64,000 nt of DNA, taken from contig NZ_CP107031.2 of the NCBI RefSeq assembly GCF_027474845.2, positions 248,001 through 312,000 of the forward strand, written 5' to 3'. Of the stretch, positions 8,637 through 18,279 are shown piece by piece. Made by a program: the position numbers and the translations under genes. The notes beneath the pieces were generated by a model that worked only from the letters and a program-made list of their open reading frames with translations, had not been told where the DNA came from and ran no database searches. Numbering within the stretch: position 1 is the stretch's first letter; each line of letters opens with the position of its first letter. Source of the DNA: Maribacter aestuarii (GTDB lineage Bacteria; Bacteroidota; Bacteroidia; Flavobacteriales; Flavobacteriaceae).

Positions 8637-9974
8637 TTACATTACTAGTGTTTTTCCCGGCGTTGGAATAGTATAAAAACCATCGGCATTAGGTTGGACC
8701 GGAGCAGGTGAATCCCAGGACAATTCATCCGGAGCTAATTTCAAATCCGATTGCATAGCTTCATCCCATTTTATGACTTTACCAGAATACGTGGCCATTC
8801 TTCCCAGGATAGCGGACATTGTGCTTTTTGCTCCATTTTCTGCATCAGCTAGAACACCACCATTTCTTATTGATTCGAATAGTTTGATATGCTCCACTTG
8901 ATAGGGATTAGGGTCATCCTTCCCTCGATGCTCAAAGAGATTATTTCCTGACCAGTCCTTCATACTCACCTCATCTCCCGATGTGGAAACCGTTCCGTTT
9001 GTTCCCTGAAAAAATTCGGCAACGCGGTTCATGGTATCTGGTTGATGGCGACATTGACCGGCAACAACCGCGCCGCTGGGGTAGGTGAACTCCACAAAAT
9101 GGTGGTCAAATATTTCTCCATGATCCTTGCCCGTACGAACCTCACGACCGCCCATACCTTGGGCAGATACCGGATATTCTCCGATAAACCAATTCGCAAC
9201 ATCGATATTATGAATATGCTGCTCCAAAATATGATCTCCACATAACCAATTGAAATAATACCAATTTCGCATTTGGTATTCGAGTTCCGTTTGGTTAGGT
9301 TGTCGTTCTCTCACCCATACGCCGCCACTGTTCCAATAAACCTGCCCGGATACAATCTTTCCAATCTTATTTTGCTTTAATTGTTCCATTGCGGCAAGGT
9401 AACTATCCTGATAGTGCCTTTGAAGACCCACCACCACATTCAATTTATTTTCCTTAGCCTTTTTAGCAGCTGCCAAGACCCTTCTCACCCCAGGAACATC
9501 AGTAGCCACTGGCTTCTCCATAAAAATGTGTTTGCCAGCGTTTACAGCATACTCAAAATGTTGCGGTCTAAAACCTGGAGGTGTAGCCAGAATAACAACA
9601 TCTGCTAAGTCTATTGCCTTTTTTGCGCCTTCAAAACCAACAAATCTATTTGCTTCGGGCACATTTACTTTTTTGGTTTCGCCCATTTCCTTCAAGATGT
9701 TGGACAAACTCCCGTCTAATCTATCCCGAAAAGCATCCGCCATTGCAACTAACTCTATGTTGTCATCTGCGTTCAAGGCCTGTATGGCAGCACCAGTACC
9801 CCTACCACCACATCCAACCACGGCTAGTTTCAGTTTCTTGTTGTCAAAAATATTATACATGGCATTTATCGAGGTAGTGGGCAACAATAATCCACCTGTC
9901 ACCAACGCAGTATTTTTACAGAAGTTCCTACGAGTGTTCTTTAAATTCCTGTCGTAATCAGTATTGTTTTTCAT
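8637..9974 (-). CDS. Gfo/Idh/MocA-family oxidoreductase with Tat-type signal
   Basis: 445 residues. The N-terminus carries a twin-arginine motif (TRRNFCK, R15-R16) and a hydrophobic stretch to about 38, so the folded, cofactor-loaded enzyme is probably exported. VVGCGGRGTG at about 52-61 is the dinucleotide-binding loop, EKPVATDVPG holds the conserved EKP lysine, and the C-terminal half is the alpha/beta substrate domain. Exported Bacteroidota members include NAD-retaining glycosidases of GH109 type and sugar 3-dehydrogenases; the sequence does not decide between them. It is the first gene of a unit with a sulfatase and FGE, suggesting action on a desulfated sugar unit. The start ATG at 9974 gives a complete Tat signal. 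Confidence 0.85.
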   Translation of the reverse strand: MKNNTDYDRNLKNTRRNFCKNTALVTGGLLLPTTSINAMYNIFDNKKLKLAVVGCGGRGTGAAIQALNADDNIELVAMADAFRDRLDGSLSNILKEMGETKKVNVPEANRFVGFEGAKKAIDLADVVILATPPGFRPQHFEYAVNAGKHIFMEKPVATDVPGVRRVLAAAKKAKENKLNVVVGLQRHYQDSYLAAMEQLKQNKIGKIVSGQVYWNSGGVWVRERQPNQTELEYQMRNWYYFNWLCGDHILEQHIHNIDVANWFIGEYPVSAQGMGGREVRTGKDHGEIFDHHFVEFTYPSGAVVAGQCRHQPDTMNRVAEFFQGTNGTVSTSGDEVSMKDWSGNNLFEHRGKDDPNPYQVEHIKLFESIRNGGVLADAENGAKSTMSAILGRMATYSGKVIKWDEAMQSDLKLAPDELSWDSPAPVQPNADGFYTIPTPGKTLVM

Positions 9975-10129
9975 GTTCTTATTTGATATTATGGTTAGAG
10001 ATATTAAAGCTATAGAAGTTAAAAGATAAGGAATCTGGTAAAAAATATCACGGTCAATATTCTAAAAAGAGTAAATTACCGTCCATAAATTATCTTGGTT
10101 AGATTTTTAAATCAGTCGAATCCCCAGAC
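9975..10129. promoter_or_regulatory. Divergent promoter region
   Basis: 155 bp of AT-rich sequence between the - strand Gfo/Idh/MocA-sulfatase-FGE unit and the + strand DUF255 gene. It must hold both promoters; no clear operator repeat was seen. Confidence 0.55.
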
Positions 10130-12295
10130 ATGAACCTTTTAAAAAAAAATAACGTATTCTATTTTTTTTCTGTACCCGTATTGATTGTGCTGCTCATGTC
10201 TATTTCCTGTAGGGAGCAATCAAAAAAAACGGAGGTAGAAAATTATGCCCATACTAATGCGCTTATTAACGAAACAAGTCCCTATCTGCTACAACATGCG
10301 CACAATCCGGTGGATTGGAGACCTTGGAGCCAAGAAGCCTTACAGGAAGCAAAAGAAAAGAACAAGTTAGTGCTGGTCAGTATTGGCTATTCTTCTTGCC
10401 ATTGGTGCCATGTTATGGAGGAAGAAACTTTTGAAAACGATTCCATAGCGAAATTGATGAACGAAAATTTTATCAATATCAAAGTGGATCGTGAGGAACG
10501 ACCAGATGTGGACCAGGTATATATGACGGCCGTTCAATTAATGAAGGGAAATGGAGGTTGGCCGTTAAACGTCATTACACTTCCCAACGGGAAACCACTC
10601 TATGGGGGTACCTATCACACTAAAAATCAATGGCAAAAAGTACTTACCGAAATCAGTAGACTGTACAAAGAAAATCCAGAAAAGGCGGAAGAGTATTCGG
10701 ATATGGTGGCCCTAGGCATCCAAGAGGCAAACTTGATAGCGCCTTCAAAGGATTTTGAACAATTAAATGAGGACGTGCTTACTCAAAGTGTGGAAAATTG
10801 GAAGTCTACATGGGATACCGAATGGGGAGGCGATCAGCGAGATGAAAAATTTATGTTGCCCGTAAACTTAAATTTTTTATTGGATTATGCTTTATTAACC
10901 AATGACAAGGAAGTGCTGAAACATGTAGAACTTACCTTGGATAAGATTTCCTTGGGCGGCATCTATGACCATGTAGGAGGTGGATTCTTTAGGTATAGTA
11001 CCGATTCGCAGTGGAAAGTGCCGCATTTTGAAAAAATGCTTTATGATAACGCGCAAGCGTTAAGCCTTTATTCCAAGGCATTTAAAGTCTTCAAAAAAGA
11101 TGCATACAAAAACATTGTTCTGGGCACCATAGCATTTTTGGAACGTGAGATGAAGGCGAAGGAGGGTGGCTATTTTGCTGCGTTGGACGCGGATAGTGAA
11201 GGCGAAGAGGGTAAGTTTTACGTTTGGACCAAAGAAGAACTTCAACAGGTTCTTGGGAGTGATTTTGATCTTTTCTCAGCCTATTATAATGTGGAGGAGA
11301 ATAAAGTTTGGGGAAATAATTCTTACGTGCTGCATAAATCGATTAGTGATAGAGCATTCATCCTGGCAAGTTCCATGAGCCTGGCCGATCTGAAAAGCTA
11401 TAAAAATAAGTGGCAACAGAAATTACTGGTGGCTAGATCAATGAGAACTAGACCAAGAACCGATGACAAAATAATCACTTCTTGGAACTCTTTATTGATT
11501 AAGGGCTATGTGGATGCGTATATGGCATTTGGGAACCCCGAGTTTCTTGGGAGTGCCGAGGAGCTTATGCAGCATATCCAAGCTAATAGTTACCAAGCAG
11601 GCAAATTGGGGCATTCCTATAAAGAAGGCAGCAAACATATTGATGCATTTCTAGAAGACTACACATTTCTGGCACATGCTGCACTTAGGCTTTATGAGGC
11701 CTCCTTGAACACTGAATATTTAATGTTCGGGCAAAAGTTAATGGAAACCGTTGAAAGAAATTTTGCTGATGAAGCCTCAGGAATGTATACCTACAATCAG
11801 GACAACATACTCATTTCCAAAGTAATTAAAACTGATGACGGCGTCATCCCGTCACCAAATTCCGTGATGGCCAATAACCTTTTTAAATTAGGTCATATTT
11901 ATTATGAACCGGAAAAAATCACCAAATCTAAAGAGATGATATCTTCCATCGTACCATTGTTTAAGGAAGATGCCTACGCTTATGCCAATTGGGGAACGCT
12001 TCTATCCCATATCGCCTATCCCTATTATGAGGTGGCCATTGTTGGAAAAGATACGGGAATATTTTTGAAGGAAATGGGAGCAAAGAATATCCCCAATATC
12101 CTTTTGGTCGGTAGTACGGATAGTAGTGAAATTGCGTTATTTAAAGATAGATTTTTTGAGAACGACACATTTATATATGTATGCCAAGACAATGCCTGTA
12201 AGTTACCGGTAAAAACAGTAAAAGGAGCTTTGGAGCTTTTAAGACCGGATGGCGTAGAAGGATTAAGCCCGTTTGGGGCCAACAATTTCAAATAA
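10130..12295 (+). CDS. DUF255 thioredoxin-domain protein (YyaL/SPATA20-like), lipoprotein
   Basis: 721 residues, normal for the family. The lipobox SISC places a lipidated Cys at 27. The N-terminal thioredoxin-like domain includes [15 protein letters not shown] and the pair C90-H-W-C93-H, followed by [13 protein letters not shown] and GGWPLNV. The C-terminal 500 residues form an alpha/alpha-barrel like that of glycosyl hydrolases or epimerases ([41 protein letters not shown]). The in-vivo function of this widespread family is unsettled. It is transcribed from the divergent promoter shared with the sulfatase unit and has no close partner downstream. Confidence 0.9.
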   Translation: MNLLKKNNVFYFFSVPVLIVLLMSISCREQSKKTEVENYAHTNALINETSPYLLQHAHNPVDWRPWSQEALQEAKEKNKLVLVSIGYSSCHWCHVMEEETFENDSIAKLMNENFINIKVDREERPDVDQVYMTAVQLMKGNGGWPLNVITLPNGKPLYGGTYHTKNQWQKVLTEISRLYKENPEKAEEYSDMVALGIQEANLIAPSKDFEQLNEDVLTQSVENWKSTWDTEWGGDQRDEKFMLPVNLNFLLDYALLTNDKEVLKHVELTLDKISLGGIYDHVGGGFFRYSTDSQWKVPHFEKMLYDNAQALSLYSKAFKVFKKDAYKNIVLGTIAFLEREMKAKEGGYFAALDADSEGEEGKFYVWTKEELQQVLGSDFDLFSAYYNVEENKVWGNNSYVLHKSISDRAFILASSMSLADLKSYKNKWQQKLLVARSMRTRPRTDDKIITSWNSLLIKGYVDAYMAFGNPEFLGSAEELMQHIQANSYQAGKLGHSYKEGSKHIDAFLEDYTFLAHAALRLYEASLNTEYLMFGQKLMETVERNFADEASGMYTYNQDNILISKVIKTDDGVIPSPNSVMANNLFKLGHIYYEPEKITKSKEMISSIVPLFKEDAYAYANWGTLLSHIAYPYYEVAIVGKDTGIFLKEMGAKNIPNILLVGSTDSSEIALFKDRFFENDTFIYVCQDNACKLPVKTVKGALELLRPDGVEGLSPFGANNFK

Positions 12296-12382
12296 ATGCC
12301 CGTAAACCCTTATTTGGATTAGAAATTCAAGTTAGGAGTGACTTTTCATTTTGATTATATTTGATTTCACCATTTTCAACCT

Positions 12383-13495
12383 ATGCTTTCAACTCTAGCC
12401 ATTGCCATACAACAGGACAAAGAAATTTTGACCTTCTATGGTTGGTGGCAATTTGCGGTATGTCTATTCGCCTTCCTCTCTCTTTTTGCTATCTGGTGGC
12501 ATATTGGGAAGAAGCAAAACGATTTTGGACAAGTTTGGCTAGCACTTTCTGTACTGTGCTGGAGCATTTCCGGAATAACCGAAGTTTACTTTAATCAGGA
12601 ATCTACTTTCAATTCCCTACTCTTGGAAGGATCGCGCAGTATTCTTTCGCTTACCAACAGTTTGTTCATTCTACTTGCCCTGCCATGGTTTCGGTTTATA
12701 CCAAAATCTATCGAGCCTCTTATAAAATCTAAACATTGGAAATTCATTGTAGGCCTACCATTCCTGTTTTCCATCCTCCCTACAATCAGTAAAATGATAT
12801 CGGGAAGAACCATAGCGATAATTAGTGAATTGGATGTGTACTATGCCGTATTAACCTTAGCTTTTTTGGGTTATGTCCTGTGGGAATCCTTTGCGAAAAG
12901 AAGGTTGAAAATTTTAGCATGGCTCTCTGTAGTGTGCATCATAATAACTTTAGTTGCCCAGTTCTATAAGCTTACGGATGCATCTGTAAATCTTAACTTG
13001 TTTTCTTCAATTTTCAAGACATGCCTTATCATGATATTCTTTGCCCTAGCATTAAGCTGGGTAAAGGAACTATCCGAAAACATACTTCCAAAACCTGAAT
13101 TTATTAAACTGAGTTTTGAAAAGGACAAATCGAATGGAAGACGACATAAATCCGTTATACTACAGGGGATTTCCGGAAACGACAAAAGAAGAATTCAACT
13201 GACACCAACCATTTTCAGTTTGCTCTATAAGTTCGCAGAAAACAAAAAATCTCCTAGAGATGGTTGGTTGGAAATAAAACCAAAGAATTTTGATGGCAGT
13301 CGGAAAATCTATGACATCAATGATTACAATGAAATAAAACGATTGCTCTTCACCTTGCTGGACGGACTTTTTGGGAAAGGAAATTGGACACGTGAACACC
13401 ACCTGAATCCGTTGAAGGAGATACTTTTTGAAATGTCGGAAAAACGCGAGCGTAAAATTCGACTGGCAATTCCATCGGAGAATATTACCCTGTAA
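12383..13495 (+). CDS. Multi-spanning membrane protein with C-terminal cytoplasmic domain, unknown
   Basis: 370 residues, not assigned to a family. Residues 1-235 contain about seven hydrophobic segments (clear ones near 23-43, 53-70, 85-105, 125-140, 155-172, 180-195, 212-230). The remaining 135 residues are basic and hydrophilic: KSVILQGISGNDKRRIQLTP, then helix/strand alternation ending KRERKIRLAIPSENITL. A seven-helix unit with a soluble tail recalls 7TM-type signalling receptors, but no kinase, GGDEF or HTH motif is visible. It lies 87 bp after the DUF255 gene and 117 bp before the AGCS transporter. The ATG at 12383 is the first plausible start. Confidence 0.6.
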   Translation: MLSTLAIAIQQDKEILTFYGWWQFAVCLFAFLSLFAIWWHIGKKQNDFGQVWLALSVLCWSISGITEVYFNQESTFNSLLLEGSRSILSLTNSLFILLALPWFRFIPKSIEPLIKSKHWKFIVGLPFLFSILPTISKMISGRTIAIISELDVYYAVLTLAFLGYVLWESFAKRRLKILAWLSVVCIIITLVAQFYKLTDASVNLNLFSSIFKTCLIMIFFALALSWVKELSENILPKPEFIKLSFEKDKSNGRRHKSVILQGISGNDKRRIQLTPTIFSLLYKFAENKKSPRDGWLEIKPKNFDGSRKIYDINDYNEIKRLLFTLLDGLFGKGNWTREHHLNPLKEILFEMSEKRERKIRLAIPSENITL

Positions 13496-13612
13496 TAAAA
13501 GTCTTTAGCTTCGTTTTGTCAGTAACTTGTTTACTGACATTTCAAACTCTTTTCTGACGTTCAACGTGATTAAAAAATAGTTGTCCCATTTTGCCGTCAA
13601 AAGCAAACCAAG

Positions 13613-15223
13613 ATGTCGGCAATAACGAAACGTCCTTTTTCCATTACTCTACTACTATTTTCTTCAATTTTATCCAATGCTCAGACACAGGGGCTGGATG
13701 AGCAAATCAATAATGCTTTCATGCCCGTGGCCATTTGGTGGGAAAATTTAATTTTTGCTGAAATTACGATTGCGGGTTACGGCATTCCCGTTGTGCTAAT
13801 CTTGTTATTATCCGGGGCAACCTTCTTTACCCTTTACTTTGGTTTTGTGAATATCAAACATTTTCCAACCGCCATCCAGGTGGTTCGTGGTAAATATGAT
13901 GAACTTGAAAAATCGGATTCCGTTCTTCATCAAAACGTACATCATGTAGATGGGGATATCGTGGATACTATTAAAAATGAAGCTCACCAAGGCGAGGTAA
14001 ACCACTTTCAAGCATTAGCGACTGCGGTTTCAGGAACCGTTGGTCTGGGCAATATAGCCATGGTCGCCGTGGCCATATCCATTGGCGGACCAGGAGCAAC
14101 ATTCTGGATGATTCTCGCAGGACTTTTAGGGATGTCCTCAAAATTTGTGGAATGTACCTTAGGGGTAAAATACCGCGACATAGACGACCAGGGAAATGTC
14201 TTCGGTGGACCTATGTATTATCTGTCGAGGGGACTAAGAGAAAATGGTTTGGGAGTATTTGGAAAGTTGTTGGCCGGTATTTTTGCAGTTTTATGTATTG
14301 GTGCCTCTTTTGGTGGGGGAAATGCTTTTCAGACCAATCAGGCAGCTGCACAAATCATTGAACGTTTTGGTTTGGCAGGCACAGCATCTGGAAGTATTGT
14401 AGGTCTAGTGTTTGCCGTCCTTGTCGGAATTGTAATCATTGGAGGTATCAAAAGAATTGCCAAGGTAACCGAAAAAATTGTTCCCTTCATGGCAGTTCTC
14501 TATGTGGCTGCGGCCCTGTTCATTATTTTTTCAAATTACCAATTTATCGATGATGCTTTTAGGCTTATTTTTTCCGAAGCGTTTTCGCCAAGGGCCACTA
14601 TAACAGGCGGGTTCATAGGTGTAATAATTCAAGGATTTCGAAGAGCGGCTTTTTCCAATGAAGCTGGTGCAGGTTCGGCAGCAATTGCGCATTCCGCGGT
14701 TAATACTAAATACCCTGCATCAGAAGGTTTGGTAGGCCTATTGGAGCCTTTTATAGATACAGTGGTCATCTGCACCATGACCGCACTGGTCATCATCATG
14801 TTCAACATGGATGCTGTTTTCACCTATGGTGATGTCATTGATGGACAAGCCTTAATGAGCGATGGAAGCAGAATCGGTGGGGTCAATATTACCTCAATGG
14901 CCTTTGAAAGTGCCATTCCTGGTTCCTCATATGTGCTAGCCCTTGCCGTAGTGTTGTTTGCGTTTTCTACGATTCTGTCGTGGTCCTACTACGGTCTGCA
15001 AGCTTGGAAATATCTCTTTGGAAGGAGTAAAACCAGTGACCTAGTCTATAAATTTATTTTTTTGCTTTTCACCATTTTGGGGGCTGCAGTAACCCTGGAT
15101 GCGGTTATAAAATTCTCGGATGCTATGATTTTGGCCTTGGTATTTCCCAATATGATCGGCCTGTTGTTCCTGTTTCCTAAAGCAAGGAAGGAATTGGTGA
15201 CCTATTTGAAAGTTATTAGATGA
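13613..15223 (+). CDS. Sodium:alanine/glycine symporter, AGCS family
   Basis: 536 residues. AGCS family members import small neutral amino acids with sodium across the inner membrane. Diagnostic stretches are present: GLGNIAMVAVAISIGGPGATFWM around 142-164, KYRDIDDQGNVFGGPMYYLSRGL around 185-207, and SNEAGAGSAAIAHSAV around 345-360, with about ten to eleven hydrophobic helices. An N-terminal hydrophobic segment ending in SNAQTQ resembles a cleavable signal, an extension seen in Bacteroidota members. A 45-residue charged insertion (about 93-130) after the second helix is also common there. A terminator follows at 15285-15326. Substrate within the family is not determined. Confidence 0.93.
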   Translation: MSAITKRPFSITLLLFSSILSNAQTQGLDEQINNAFMPVAIWWENLIFAEITIAGYGIPVVLILLLSGATFFTLYFGFVNIKHFPTAIQVVRGKYDELEKSDSVLHQNVHHVDGDIVDTIKNEAHQGEVNHFQALATAVSGTVGLGNIAMVAVAISIGGPGATFWMILAGLLGMSSKFVECTLGVKYRDIDDQGNVFGGPMYYLSRGLRENGLGVFGKLLAGIFAVLCIGASFGGGNAFQTNQAAAQIIERFGLAGTASGSIVGLVFAVLVGIVIIGGIKRIAKVTEKIVPFMAVLYVAAALFIIFSNYQFIDDAFRLIFSEAFSPRATITGGFIGVIIQGFRRAAFSNEAGAGSAAIAHSAVNTKYPASEGLVGLLEPFIDTVVICTMTALVIIMFNMDAVFTYGDVIDGQALMSDGSRIGGVNITSMAFESAIPGSSYVLALAVVLFAFSTILSWSYYGLQAWKYLFGRSKTSDLVYKFIFLLFTILGAAVTLDAVIKFSDAMILALVFPNMIGLLFLFPKARKELVTYLKVIR

Positions 15224-15284
15224 TAGTAAAAAAGTCTTCCATAAGATATGTGGAATATCACACTCTGGGTTTGACAATAAATCA

Positions 15285-15326
15285 TAAAAAAATGCATCAG
15301 TCTTCAAAAAGCTGATGCATTTTTAA
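15285..15326. terminator. Bidirectional terminator between AGCS and transaldolase genes
   Basis: Hairpin AAAAATGCATCAG...CTGATGCATTTTT with a 10-bp stem and loop TCTTCAAAAAG, flanked by A-run and T-run. It separates the convergent genes ending at 15223 (+) and 15343 (-). Confidence 0.92.
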
Positions 15327-15342
15327 TTAAAGCTATTAGGTC

Positions 15343-15996
15343 TTAATTTCCTTTTTTGTAGTCCGCCAAGAATTTCTCCAGCCCACTATCTGTAAGTGGA
15401 TGTTTTAAAAGTCCCTTGATAGCGCTAAGCGGTCCTGTCATAACATCTGCACCAAGCTTTGCACAATCGATTACATGCATTACGTGTCGTACGGATGCGG
15501 CCAATATTTCAGTTTCAAAACCGTAGTTGTCATAGATTAATCGAATGTCGGCAATAAGACCCAATCCATCCGTTGAAATATCATCCAACCTTCCAATGAA
15601 GGGAGAAACGTACGTTGCCCCGGCTTTTGCCGCCAATAATGCTTGGCCAGGAGAAAATACCAACGTTACATTTGTCTTTATTCCCTTGTCCGAAAAATAT
15701 TTGCATGCTTTCACACCATCGGCTATCATAGGTAATTTCACCACAATTTGCGGATTCAAGGCAGCCAATTTCTCTCCCTCTTTGACCATTCCGTCAAAAT
15801 CCGTAGAAATTACCTCCGCACTTACGTGACCATCTACCACACCACAAATTTTCTTGTAATGCTCCATTATATTATCCGTACCTGTTATACCCTCTTTTGC
15901 CATTAAGGAAGGATTGGTAGTTACCCCGTCCAAAACTCCCATATCCTGGGCTTCCTTAATCTCATCTATATTTGCTGTATCTATAAAAAATTTCAT
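15343..15996 (-). CDS. Transaldolase of the TalC/fructose-6-phosphate-aldolase type
   Basis: 217 residues, the length of short class-I transaldolase/FSA proteins. [13 protein letters not shown] at the N-terminus, [11 protein letters not shown], the catalytic lysine in VVKLPM (about residue 86), [31 protein letters not shown] and TGPLSAIK match the family throughout. It moves a dihydroxyacetone unit in the non-oxidative pentose phosphate pathway (TalC) or makes fructose-6-phosphate by aldol addition (FSA); the sequence alone does not separate these well. The gene lies 15 bp downstream of transketolase on the same strand, which strongly favours a pentose-phosphate role. Cytoplasmic. Confidence 0.92.
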   Translation of the reverse strand: MKFFIDTANIDEIKEAQDMGVLDGVTTNPSLMAKEGITGTDNIMEHYKKICGVVDGHVSAEVISTDFDGMVKEGEKLAALNPQIVVKLPMIADGVKACKYFSDKGIKTNVTLVFSPGQALLAAKAGATYVSPFIGRLDDISTDGLGLIADIRLIYDNYGFETEILAASVRHVMHVIDCAKLGADVMTGPLSAIKGLLKHPLTDSGLEKFLADYKKGN

Positions 15997-16011
15997 ATGC
16001 TGTGTTTTTAT

Positions 16012-18042
16012 TTAATTTAAAAAATCGATTACTTGCTTGTAGACCTGCTCTCCCGTAAATCCGAATTTCTCATCCAAGACCGTCGCTGGGGCCGAATACC
16101 CAAAATGCTCTAATCCGAATACCTTTCCATTAGGTCCGGCCAAGCCTTCTAAATTAACAGGCAATCCGGCGGTGAGACCAAATATGGGTTTATCTTGTGG
16201 TATTACCTGGTGTTGGTATTCTTTGGACTGCTGTCTAAATATTCCTTCGGACGGGATTGATGCAATATTAACCTTAAGTCCATCCTTATCCTTCAATAAC
16301 TTAGCTGCTGCTACCAATGTAGAAACTTCTGAACCATTGGCAATTAGTACAACATCCGGATTCTCTACTTCATGAACCAAATAGCCTCCCTTTTCAGCTC
16401 CTAGAGCGATGTCGTATCTAGAACCACCTTCGGCCGGCACGTCTTTAATCCCCTGTCTTGATAAAATTAATCCTGTTGGGGTTTTGTTGTTTTCCATCGC
16501 CATCTTCCAAACCACATTCGTTTCTATGGAATCAGCAGGACGCAATGCCACAAAGCTTTGCTCATGACTATGGTTCTGCAATTTTTCTAGCAAACGGATT
16601 TGTGCCTCTTGCTCCACAGGTTGATGCGTTGGACCGTCCTCTCCTACCCTAAAAGCATCATGTGTCCATACGAATTTCACAGGAAGCTGTTGTATACAAC
16701 TTAACCGAATGGCAGGTTTCATATAATCCGAGAATACAAAGAATGTCGCTACAACAGGTATGACACCTCCGTGAAGGGCAATACCATTGGCTATTGCCGC
16801 CATGGTCAATTCAGCGACACCGGCTTGTAAAAACGCACCTGAAAAATCGCCCTTTTTAAGAATATGGGTCTTCTTTAGAAATCCGTCGGTTTTGTCGCTA
16901 TTGGATAAATCAGCGGACGAAACGATCATATTCTCCACATTCTGGGCCAAATAACTCAATACGTTGGAAGATGCGGCCCTGGTTGCTTGATTTTCCCTTT
17001 GTTCAATAGAGCCGAAATCCAACTTTGGTAATTTTCCGTCCAAGAAATTATCCAGTTTTTTGGACAAATCCTCGTTTGTGGTCCTCCATGCACTAATTTC
17101 CTCTTTTTTCTTGGCTGCGGCCTTCTTTTTGCCCTCAACGACATCCTTGTAGAAATCGCTTACCCTATTGTAAATATTGAAAGGATTATCCACATCGGCA
17201 CCCAAATGTTCCATGGTCTTGCCGTAGTCGGCACCGGTATCACCGATAGGTTTTCCATGCAGCTCGGTGTACCCCTCATATTTGGTACCATCGGCCGCGA
17301 CTGCCCCTTTACCCATAATCGTTTCACCAATAATCAAGGTAGGTTTATCCTTTTCCGCATTGGCATCGGTAAGAGCCTTACTAATCTGTTCGTGGTCATG
17401 ACCATCAATAGTCACTACTTTCCAACCCCAAGCCTCGTATTTTTTTGCCGTATCCTCAGAGGTAACCTCATCGGTTTTTGATGATAACTGCACATCATTG
17501 GAATCATAGAACATGATAAAATTATTGAGCCCTAAATGCCCAGCAATCCTTCCCGCGCCTTGCGAGATTTCCTCTTGGACACCACCATCGGATATAAAGC
17601 CATAAACTTTATGGTTCATCCAGTTGCCGAAACGAGCCTGCAAAAATTTTGCGGCAATCGCTGCACCCACGCCCATGGTATGTCCTTGACCCAAAGGACC
17701 TGAAGTGTTCTCAATACCCCTCGCCACGTCTACTTCCGGGTGACCCGGAGTAACTGAGCCCCATTGCCTAAAATTAGCAATATCATCCTTTTTGAAATTA
17801 CCGAGCAGATAGTATTGCGCATACATTAGTGAAGACAGGTGCCCTGCATCCATAAAGAAACGGTCGCGAAATGGCCAGTGCATATCCGAAGGGTCGTAAT
17901 TAAAGAACTCGGAATACAAAATATGCATGTAATCCGCCCCTCCCATTGGTCCACCTGGGTGTCCGGACTGTGCTTTCTCTACCATGGCTATGGCCAAGGC
18001 CCTTATATTGTCGGCCGCTAACTGATCTAACTCTTTATTCAT
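16012..18042 (-). CDS. tkt: Transketolase
   Basis: 676 residues, full length. The thiamine-diphosphate domain shows QSGHPGGPMGGADYMHILYSEF, GHLSSLMYAQYYLLG, GPLGQGHTMGVGAAIAAKF and ISDGGVQEEISQGAGRIAGHL. The second domain has FRVGEDGPTHQPVEQEAQIR, and the C-terminal domain ends normally. It exchanges two-carbon ketol units between sugar phosphates in the cytoplasm. An alanine/lysine-rich linker (KKKAAAKKKEE, about 308-318) joins the first two domains. It is the promoter-proximal gene of a two-gene unit with the transaldolase. Confidence 0.96.
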   Translation of the reverse strand: MNKELDQLAADNIRALAIAMVEKAQSGHPGGPMGGADYMHILYSEFFNYDPSDMHWPFRDRFFMDAGHLSSLMYAQYYLLGNFKKDDIANFRQWGSVTPGHPEVDVARGIENTSGPLGQGHTMGVGAAIAAKFLQARFGNWMNHKVYGFISDGGVQEEISQGAGRIAGHLGLNNFIMFYDSNDVQLSSKTDEVTSEDTAKKYEAWGWKVVTIDGHDHEQISKALTDANAEKDKPTLIIGETIMGKGAVAADGTKYEGYTELHGKPIGDTGADYGKTMEHLGADVDNPFNIYNRVSDFYKDVVEGKKKAAAKKKEEISAWRTTNEDLSKKLDNFLDGKLPKLDFGSIEQRENQATRAASSNVLSYLAQNVENMIVSSADLSNSDKTDGFLKKTHILKKGDFSGAFLQAGVAELTMAAIANGIALHGGVIPVVATFFVFSDYMKPAIRLSCIQQLPVKFVWTHDAFRVGEDGPTHQPVEQEAQIRLLEKLQNHSHEQSFVALRPADSIETNVVWKMAMENNKTPTGLILSRQGIKDVPAEGGSRYDIALGAEKGGYLVHEVENPDVVLIANGSEVSTLVAAAKLLKDKDGLKVNIASIPSEGIFRQQSKEYQHQVIPQDKPIFGLTAGLPVNLEGLAGPNGKVFGLEHFGYSAPATVLDEKFGFTGEQVYKQVIDFLN

Positions 18043-18279
18043 TGATTCTTACTGATTTTTAGGTGAAGGTTTTGGTTGTAATATTCCTTAAAACTTTGTT
18101 TTCAAAGATACCGGATTTCTAACGCTATTAAAAATTAAAAATGAAACCTATCGGCATAGAACTTAGTTCATTAAGAAGATGCTATTCCGTGACGTACGAC
18201 TTTAGTTACGACGGGGTCTGTGAAGAACCTAATCCTCGTTTCAACAACTCTAAATAAAAACTAATTTCAACTCTCACGT

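Noticed and set aside
18141..18257. 38-codon + strand frame starting ATG AAA CCT between transketolase and TonB receptor genes
   Set aside because: Could be a small peptide, but there is no promoter, terminator or family evidence; kept only as a note.
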